Shown in pieces: positions 56,401 to 64,000 of a DNA stretch of 64,000 nucleotides. Each line of letters starts with the position of its first letter. Within the stretch, counting starts at the first letter, position 1. The notes beneath the pieces are model-generated. The model did no database searches. It saw only the letters and a list, made by a program, of their open reading frames with translations, and was not told where the DNA came from. Origin of the DNA: Pohlia nutans (Eukaryota; Streptophyta; Bryopsida; Bryales; Mniaceae); assembly GCA_022496805.1 (NCBI GenBank), contig CM040106.1:6014001-6078000 (forward strand). Reading direction: 5' to 3'. Made by a program: the position numbers and the translations under genes.

Positions 56401-59079
56401 AGCTAGTGCCCAGGTTGGTTTCATAGCAACAAAGGAGCGCTTGAGGGTTTTGAGCATAGAGAAGGAGGAGAGAGAGTTGGATCTTCGAAGAGCTAAGATG
56501 ATGTGCAATGACAGAGAGAGCATTGCGCTGTTTGCTAAATCGGAAGTTTTGAAGGTCAAGGCTGCTTTAAAACGTGCAAATCAGTATGTTGATCAGTGGA
56601 CTAATTGCCCAAACCAAGGAATTTCCAAAAATTCTATCCAATCTAGTCCTAGCCACTCTTCTCTTGAGCCTATCCGCTGTAGTCCCAACCGCTCTTCTGA
56701 TGACTCCGTTGCATCTAAGATATCCAAATTAGAGGATCAGTTGCAAATAAAGGAGCAAAATATGAGGCACGCCCTACTTAAACTAAAAGAAAGTGAGGCA
56801 GAGTGTGGTCATTGCGCTAAAAGCATGGCCGCATGCAAGAAGAGGTATGATTCTCTCTTCCATAGTCAAATGTGCACGGAGCAATTTAAGCATCTAGTTG
56901 TCGACTACCTAGGGATGATGAAGTATGGTACTGTAGAGAAGTTCAGCCCCTCTCCAATAGAAAGGCCAAAGGATTTTCAGAGAAAGTAGAAAATATTGTG
57001 TACGTTGACAATTGTCTTCTCTGTGGTGAAGTCTTTCACTGCAATGATATTGCTGTCACTTCTTGTGGGCATTGCTATCATCCTTTCTGTCTAATCAGTC
57101 ACTCCTCGAAGTCGAATTCATGTATTGCAAATTTTTGTGACAAGGAATTCGATGCACAATGGCGATTATCATAGGGTTTTCCTCAACCCCTCACACCTGT
57201 TCCAACTCCGGACGTTACTCAAGGAAGTCCAATCTCAGGTGGTCTGTTTGATGAGGTTTCACTTCTATCTTTTGAAATAAATTTGAGTTCATTACTTGCA
57301 TAGTTTTGGGTCGTGAGTTGGTTCCTGATAGATCTTTCTTTTACCTCCTTGCTCAGTAGATAGAGTTCTTAGTCTCCTTTATAGACACACTACTCTTCCT
57401 ACTCCTATATTGTTCATGTCCTTCTCTCTAGTGAGGTGTACTCCTATTTCCTTACTATATGGTGCTGATTCCTTTGTTTCAGAAATAGTAGACTCCGGAC
57501 AGGGTTCTATGGACATACTCCTATCCTTTGTTTTTACTTGGTTGCCTTCTTCTGTGCATAGAACCACAATCCGGATATAGAGAAGGAACTTCTTAGTTTA
57601 CATTTTAGCTTTCCTTACTGAATAGTGCCTTCATGCTCCTTACCATTATAGAGTCAATGATTCATGTTCAGTATCTTCTCTAGATGTTTGCATTACTGAT
57701 AGATCCTGGTACGCAAGGACTGTTATGTTTAAATAAAGATTATAGTTCCTTTATCCTCTCACCGTTCCTTTCATTTTCCGCAGCTTGTTGTCTACTTTAA
57801 AACCACATTCCTTCCTATGCTAAGTTTTTAAGTATCAACCTTAGCACTTCCTGGTAACTTTTGTAAGTTCCTCATGTGTTTCCAAATCAAGGATATCAGT
57901 TCATTTTTGAAGAAACGTATTTACTTGTACAAGGAACTAGTCTGACTTTAGACAAATGATTGATTTCGTAAGATGTTTTCTGAACCTGTTGTGCATGTCA
58001 TGTGGTGATTCAGTTGATGGAGCATCCTTGGCTGCTACTTCTGCAGCAAGCAGACCTAGCTGTGGACTGCGTACAAACACACCTTCTTCATGCTCTGGAA
58101 AAGTGGGCACAATCACAAGAGGATGCGAGAATTCACAATCCGACGAGCTGTTGCAGTATGATTCTGAACAAAAGAATGAGCAGGATGTATACTGAAGCAA
58201 CTGCAGCCAATCCTCATTTATATTAGTTCCCACGGCTACTGTCGACAATGATTCACAAGGCACTGATGAAATGGAGGAGTGTTTAGTATGCAAACGTGTA
58301 GTTTACCTCCATGTCACTTTGCAGGTGTTGTACCTTACCTTTCTGTTGTAATTGACATGTGCACTAAATCCATAGAATCTTAGACTATTCTAATTTTCTT
58401 AGACTTTTAATTGAAATTATTGATTCAGGTGCAATTTTTTGGCAGCCTTGTGGGCATTTTGGCGTTTGCAAATGTTGTGGAGGCGACATCTTCCTCTGTC
58501 CAACTTGTCAATCTATTGTTGAGGGAGCCAGAGATTCTAAGCTTGTACCTCAACTAAATCCATTAGCGCTTGGAAGTGCCTTCAATTGTGCCATTGACCC
58601 TGAAGTTGACGAGAAGTGTGGGCGATCAAGTGTTTTTCCTAGAAAGAATGCACTCGGTATGGAAATTTTTGGTAGACAAGAAGCAGAGCTCTCATCCAAT
58701 TCGGAGGACACAAAAGAGGATGAGACTGAAATCTTGCAGATAGTGTCTACAAGAGTTTTAAACAAACCAAAACGGTTATTAGCTAGTAGTTGTACCCCAA
58801 AGGATGTTGTACCCCAAAGGATGTACAAGTGATTCCACTGTAGAGGCTATAGAGAGTCCATTGCAAGGAGGCCAGGAAGACCCCAAAGACGTCCAACCAT
58901 CTCAGGGGAAACTCAAGAATCCTTGTGCACCGAGTGGCGCACCACCAAAGTCCACTAGAATGAAAGCCCAAGCTGCCAAAACCAAGGAGGTATTGAAGCT
59001 CCTTGCAAACATCTCTCCCCCAACATCCTCAGGTGGAACATCTTCTGGAAGATTGAGAGGAGGCAACGATAGAGTGTAG
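53401..59079 (+). CDS. Basic, coiled-coil and RING-finger protein gene (repeat-associated)
   Basis: Exon-like parts in order: 53401-53727 (MAVLKQYPQHERVVVVRDRI and QLRRSERFIKPVEA); 54630-54886 (basic, MPKRKGTGKLKKRPRLPRLR, donor GTGAGA); 55661-56989 after acceptor tttgcag (YNLQFFVNRQGLRGKGRPVK, then a Ser/Pro-rich part, then a long coiled coil including LSIEKEERELDLRRAKMM and KISKLEDQLQIKEQNMRHAL); 56998-57174 (CLLCGEVFHCNDIAVTSCGH and CYHPFC); 58270-58326 (EMEECLVCKRVVYLHVTLQ); 58436-58830 (FWQPCGHFGVCKCCGGDIFL and CPTCQ); and 58804-59079 (ending SSGRLRGGNDRV). ECLVC, PCGH, CKCC and CPTC together give a C3HC4 RING of the IAP-like kind, typical of E3 ubiquitin ligases. A second, looser Cys/His cluster precedes it. 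Joins between 56.8 and 58.3 kb are unclear, and a 17-bp duplication lies at 58791-58824. Lineage-specific gene or element gene: undecided. Confidence 0.5.
58791..58824 (+). repeat. 17-bp perfect tandem duplication in coding sequence
   Basis: The unit tgtaccccaaaggatgt stands twice, at 58791-58807 and 58808-58824. Seventeen is not a multiple of three, so the frame changes here. The RING-containing frame ends at the TGA just past the repeat, whereas another frame stays open to 59079. Confidence 0.8.
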
Positions 59080-61240
59080 AAATTGGAAATAATAGTTGAT
59101 TGTGTGATAACCTATTATACGTTACTGTGTTATATATTGTGCCATCATTTCAACAAAGGAAGGTTCTCGTTTTGTTGACTTTTGTGGTCCTTTCTTGATC
59201 ATCTATGCATTTTTGTATATGCCTAGATTATATTAACTTTAGTATTCTTGACTAGTCTCAGTGTAAGATAAACCCAATGGACATTTGTTTTGCATAGTTA
59301 ATATATAGTAGTGCCTTTTAAAAAAAAATCCAGAATGGTATCATTCCTTTCCATAAGAATGGCAGATTTCTAAAATGGTATCATTTCTTTTTATTGAGGT
59401 GTGGCCCATGTGTGCTTGTCTTGATGATTCACAAGGTCTGATTTGCTCTGCTAGGGTTAATTGACTCAGACTTAGAGTTGCACAGAGTATCCTCTCACCG
59501 AGTATGCATTTCAAGTTTAATGAGAGGAACCGTTTAAAGAACTTTATAGTAACAGTCAGTGTCTACGTTTATCAACAAATCTCTTTGTGTACACATCCCC
59601 TTCACTATCTCTCTAGGTCCACTCATTGCCTCTAAAGTACCTTAATTTCTAAAGTTCACAATAAGATTTTGTTCAACTAATAAGAGTTCACAATTGAACC
59701 TACATCATTTTGTACTACCATAAGGTGCTTACCCCATTACCAACTAGCGCGATAAACCAACTAGGAACATTTCACAGAATCAATGCTGCAATGATGATGT
59801 TTTTAGCATGTGTTACAGTTGGTAATGGATTCTCTCTTGTGTGGTTTTACTATATGTATGTGTGGGTTTGTTGTTGGTTCAAGCATCTTCATTGTCTGCA
59901 ATACAAATCTTCTTTAGACAAAAAGAGCTCTACCTATGTGATGTGAATGGGATGTGTCATACTTCAACTTACAAAAATTTATAACTAAATCATTCTTCAT
60001 CCAAACCTTAACCCTAAACTTGTGTTGAAACATATCTCTTCTTGCTTAACTGTATTTCTTTATCAATTGGAAATGGGGTAACCACCTTAAGTGATAGTAG
60101 CATTTTAAGAAAGTTATTGAATGCTAAAACATGCGTCATTTTGTTGACTACATTTAAGTTATATTAGCATTTCAAGACTCATATTGAATGAGTAGAATTA
60201 GGATACATTAGACATTGAATGAGTAGCATTAGGGTCCGTGGCTGCTATTTTTTTAACCAGCACACCACAAACCCATTGAAAAGGACACCACTGAAGACAT
60301 GAAGGCCATTGAAGTGATCAACTATTCATCAACTACTTCAGACAGACCACTGAAGTCATTTGAATGCTTAAGAAAGTGCACACCCGCTACCCAAACGTAA
60401 CTTTGTGAATGGAGACAGATAAAACACAACTATCAATCAATCCAATTTAAAAGATCATAAACCCATCTTCAACACTAGCAGCAATTCCACATAAATTAAT
60501 CAAAAGATTGTGCATAGTGACTAGTCTCTAGTCTTACTCTTCCCCCAAGAATGCCCACATGAGAGAACTCTAAACAAGTTATTCATGTTGCAGGACACAA
60601 CTAAATCACATACAGAAGAAAAAAACAAAGAACTGACTTCGAGCACATTGCAAACATCCTGTTCTAGTTAGTGTCCACGATACTTGCCAAAAGAATTGAA
60701 CTAACACATTAACCATAATATGACACTTCCACGCATTCTAGAGAAAGCTCTACATAAAATTTAACATCTAACACAAGACTGAGAACCCTTTCTTAAGTGT
60801 AAGTACTTATTTGTATTTTCCTTCCATCTACAAGACACTTATCGTCAGAACAAGGAACAACATGTATATTAGACGAAATCAAGAGTATAACAGTTCTATA
60901 GTTTTAGGAATCATGTTACTCAAGCTGTTAATATAGTGCGTGAATGTACATAGAACAATTCATACACTACGTGAATGTACATAGGAAACCTACTGAATGC
61001 TTTAATAATAAGCACCAAAAATTAGTTGGAAAAGTATTTGTTGATTATTTTTTGTAAACTCCACGAAAACTTCAGTGACTACATCTACGCTGATATGCAT
61101 TATATTCACACTATACTCACCATTGAAAACACCAAAAAAAAAAACGAAACAAAATAAAACTTTCATAGTCTATACATTATAAAAACAAATCTAATAAAGA
61201 ACTCCTACAGAGCGATAGGAAGTATTGAGGCTCTAATCTT
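59080..61240. other. Intergenic, nothing recognised
   Basis: AT-rich. The only notable pattern is short local repetition such as ttgaatgagtagcatt near 60187-60230. ORF 59710-59946 on the plus strand has one hydrophobic run but no family features. Confidence 0.4.
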
Positions 61241-61443
61241 CATGTCATTGCTTACTGCACATAGTCCACATTGGCTTCATCTTCGCAATGACTCTAGCGT
61301 GGAACTGCAAAAAAAGGTGTAGTATGTGAGCACACAAACCGTCGACAGTGGATCCATTGAAGCTGAAGGAACAATTGATATTTGAGGCATTCAAAGAATC
61401 AAAAAGGTACTCATGAAATATACATACCTGTCTTGGTTGTGTC

Positions 61444-62345
61444 TTAGTGAAAGATAAAGTATTCCTCCGATATCCACTGATCCTTGCATCGGTCTTCAAC
61501 TTTATTGCAATGAGCTTGCAATGCATGCAAGGCCTCACTCTCTTTTTCCCCTGCAGCTTCCACTTTTCCTTCTGCATACTTCAATCCAGACTCAAGATAC
61601 CGAATTCCCCCTTGAGCATCATCACTAGGTTCTTCAATCATAGCTAATTTTGCGTTCACTAGTTGGGTAGTGAGCTCCATCTTGGAAGTCTTCGCAAAAG
61701 AAGCTTGTTCATGGGCAATGTTGAAGGCTTGCTGTAATTCTTTCTTTTGCAGCTCAAGGTTGGAAATTACAGTTTCAACCATCTTTGGAATTTTGCTTTT
61801 GAATTGCTGAAGTGCAACCAGAACTTTGTCCAGATTTGGTCCAACACTAAGAATCCTGGAAGGATCGGAGGATCTGACAGACAACATGAAGACAACTAAA
61901 TTAAATTATGTATAGAACCATGTTCACTATCAAAATCAAAGGAAACTATAACTGAAGTGAAAAGAGAAATTATGCAAAGCACAAAAACCAATGAGTATAT
62001 TGGAAAACAAGAAACATAAATTCATAGTGAAGCAAACTAGAACCCGGCATCAGTGTGTTCACGTAGACGATCCGGTGCCATAGCCGATTGTATAGGCACT
62101 CTGTATGATTCTCGTGGTGACTCGGTCACAGCCATTGAGGAAGATCCAACATGAGCAACTGGAGTTCCCGTAGGGTAATTTGGTCTCTGGATTGGGCTCT
62201 CGTATTTTACCGATTCTCTGGTTCTCTGTTTTTTCCTCCTTGCATTTTTCTTTTCTGATTCAGAATCATAGTCCAAGGATGCAGATCCTTCACGCTTTTC
62301 TTTGCGTGCTGCGCGTTCAGTCATGGATATGGGTAAACCCTGCAT
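61444..62345 (-). CDS. Coiled-coil protein fragment, repeat-associated
   Basis: The upstream part (62037-62345) starts at MTERAARKEKREGSASLDYD, is basic and Ser-rich, and includes KKNARRKKQRTRESVKYESP. The downstream part (61444-61887) is a long helix: LDKVLVALQQFKSKIPKMVE, LQKKELQQAFNIAHEQASFA and YAEGKVEAAGEKESEALHAL. The order of a basic low-complexity part before a coiled coil resembles the plus-strand gene at 53.4-59.1 kb, but no RING is seen here. Borders between the parts are not certain and no function is known. Confidence 0.4.
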
Positions 62346-62657
62346 AGAAGGAATTTAAAGACTTAAACAAAAAAGGTCATTGAGTGTCTTTCCCTAACCC
62401 CTAACTCCTACTAGAAACAACTCATAGTGCAAGAAATCCTAAATTGATAGATTGTGTGAGACAAATATGGAAACAAATATTGAGTATGAAATAGTATCGT
62501 TATAGGGAAAACAGCTGACATCCAAATAGGCCTTGAGCCTGGAGTGTTAGGAAAGTTAAAGTCTCTTTGAGTAGGGAGGCCAATGTCTAAATCTATTGTT
62601 ACACTTGGATGGGCCCAAGCCCAAAAAGGATGAACCTGATTCACTCCTTTTGAGCTT

Positions 62658-62924
62658 TTGAAGCGGTTCACAGTGCGATGCAAATTCTGCCCTATTTACT
62701 TCCTCGTTGGTCTTGTATTCGTGAAGCAGGCCTTGGGCAAAACTGAGTCCAAAGTCATTATTGGTTGGTTTCTTTTGTTGGTGAACCCAAACCCAGCGCC
62801 ACTGCAGTCTTTCATTGAAAAATGGACAACTGGTGGTTCTGTAGCCATTGTTGGACTGTGGTCCTCCTTACACAAACATTTTCTTGCACTCATCCTTGAA
62901 AACATGCTCCTCTATGAGGGTTGA
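62658..62924 (+). pseudogene. Possible fragment of the methyltransferase-like family
   Basis: An 88-codon plus-strand frame reads ESKVIIGWFLLLVNPNPAPL and FIEKWTTGGSVAIVGLWSSL. The hydrophobic strand followed by a GG turn recalls the core strands of the methyltransferase-like genes at 40-50 kb, but there is no direct motif match. The minus strand is also open here, so even the strand is uncertain. Confidence 0.25.
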
Positions 62925-63479
62925 TCCAAGGACGAGGCCATCAGCATGGAGCCTTGTCACATATTTAAATTAGCCCTTCTCTTCGTAGTAAAAAACCAAG
63001 TGCATTGTGTTCCCTGCTGTCCAAGAAAGGAAACACAGCAATGAAGCTTTACTTCAAAAATAAAATAGCAATCACATAAACAAAAAAACCTTGTTCAATA
63101 CGTGCAAGGATAATAACACCTCAATGTAAAGTGTAACGTATAGAGTGTCTAAGTGAGGTCATTTTAAAAGTGCCTAAAGTTCATTTTAAAAGGCAAATCA
63201 TCTGGGAATGAAAGATCAGAGTCATCCAACTATAACAACTGAAAAATGCAAAATATGTATGAAAGAAAGACAAGGAACAAGGATAGGAAACCAGAAAATG
63301 TAAAAAAGGACACAAAACCAAGAAAACTAAATAAGGAATTGAAACCAAGAAAACTAAACAAGGATACGGAACAAGGATTTAATATCAATTGAACAAAAAG
63401 GAACAGGATCAAGACTAAAAATCCAAATGAATATAAGAAAAATAAAGTAGTACAAAATTTTAGGAGTCATGAATAGCTA

Positions 63480-63514
<35 letters not shown>

Positions 63515-64000
63515 GTTTACTAATACAAATTCTGATTTCCTAGGACTTGTATTAGTTTCCTATGACTACTATCAGTTTTGAAGACCATTTTTTCTTCCAT
63601 TTAGAAATCTCTTTTACTGGACCAAAATGCAGGACTCACCTTAAACGATACCGAAATTCCTTGCCAACGGAGATGAAGTGTTCGCCAATAGTACAATGAA
63701 ATTCCTAACCCTAGACCCTAAACAAATTTCCAGGAAATGAGTTAGCATTATCTACTTCGAAAAGGAGTGAAGGTAAGGGGTTTCAATGGGATAGTCCTAA
63801 AGCATATACTTCTGCTAGGAAAGCAAGACAGAAGAAGGACATGAGAACTAAATTTCTTTTCACTAAAACGGCAAAGGAAACCAATGAAAAGAACAAACGA
63901 CCTGCAGAGGAAAGGAATGGCTTACCACAAGTACACAAAATCAAGTGCAGTAGTTCTGGAACTGCTCTTCCAAATTGCTGCCCAAAATTCCTTACAATGT
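62925..64000. other. Intergenic with an AT/TG microsatellite
   Basis: A run of about 13 TA units at 63480-63505 passes into TGTGTG. The purine-rich plus strand at 63250-63420 repeats phrases such as aaggaaccaagaaaactaaa. No gene is supported up to the window end. Confidence 0.5.

Overview
The window looks like nuclear DNA of a land plant, probably a seed-free one. Its recognisable genes are plant genes: a SLOW MOTION-type F-box/LRR protein, a Miro GTPase, a UBR/PRT6-type N-recognin C-terminus, a DRM-type DNA methyltransferase fragment, and the 5' exons of a fructose-bisphosphate aldolase. They are split by short GT-AG introns. No ribosome-binding sites or operons are visible. The placement outside seed plants is an inference, resting on a piggyBac transposase relic plus TTAA-flanked miniature elements and on repeat-borne gene families I do not recognise. 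The sequence alone does not fix the species.

Layout. 0-6.1 kb: a piggyBac-type miniature element, then broken exons of a Miro GTPase and of an unidentified neighbour on the minus strand. 6.2-8.3 kb: a decayed piggyBac transposase (minus). 8.4-15.8 kb: gene-poor, with Stowaway-like elements, another TA-flanked miniature element and a small two-exon candidate gene. 15.8-20.6 kb: a minisatellite, UBR E3-ligase relics with a 277-bp tandem duplication, and a zinc-finger relic. 22.3-30.0 kb: the best gene of the window, an F-box/leucine-rich-repeat gene of at least 15 exons whose first exons are aldolase exons. 30-34.4 kb: a hypothetical ORF, exon relics and further miniature elements.

34.4-55 kb is nested mobile DNA. 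Blocks dense in GATGTC, GACATC and GACGTC words (about 34.8-39.6 kb, with smaller blocks at 53.1 and 54.2-55.1 kb) flank a region of about 11 kb, 40.2-51.3 kb. That region is bounded by inverted sequences with GTGAGCA repeats. Inside it two divergent, paralogous genes carry an N6-adenine/N4-cytosine DNA methyltransferase-like domain. The minus copy is interrupted by a 1.7-kb inverted-repeat element. The plus copy is interrupted by a 528-bp TAA-flanked element whose exact removal restores the reading frame. The GACGTC-rich block also carries two exons, with their intron, of a DRM-type de novo cytosine methyltransferase. 53.4-59.1 kb: a repeat-associated gene with basic, coiled-coil and RING-finger parts. 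59-64 kb: mostly non-coding, with a coiled-coil gene fragment on the minus strand.

Only the aldolase/F-box gene looks largely intact, and even it needs two single-base corrections in homopolymer runs. Most other coding segments are pseudogenes, captured fragments or mobile-element genes. Exon borders were placed by eye from splice signals and remembered family sequences. No database search was run.
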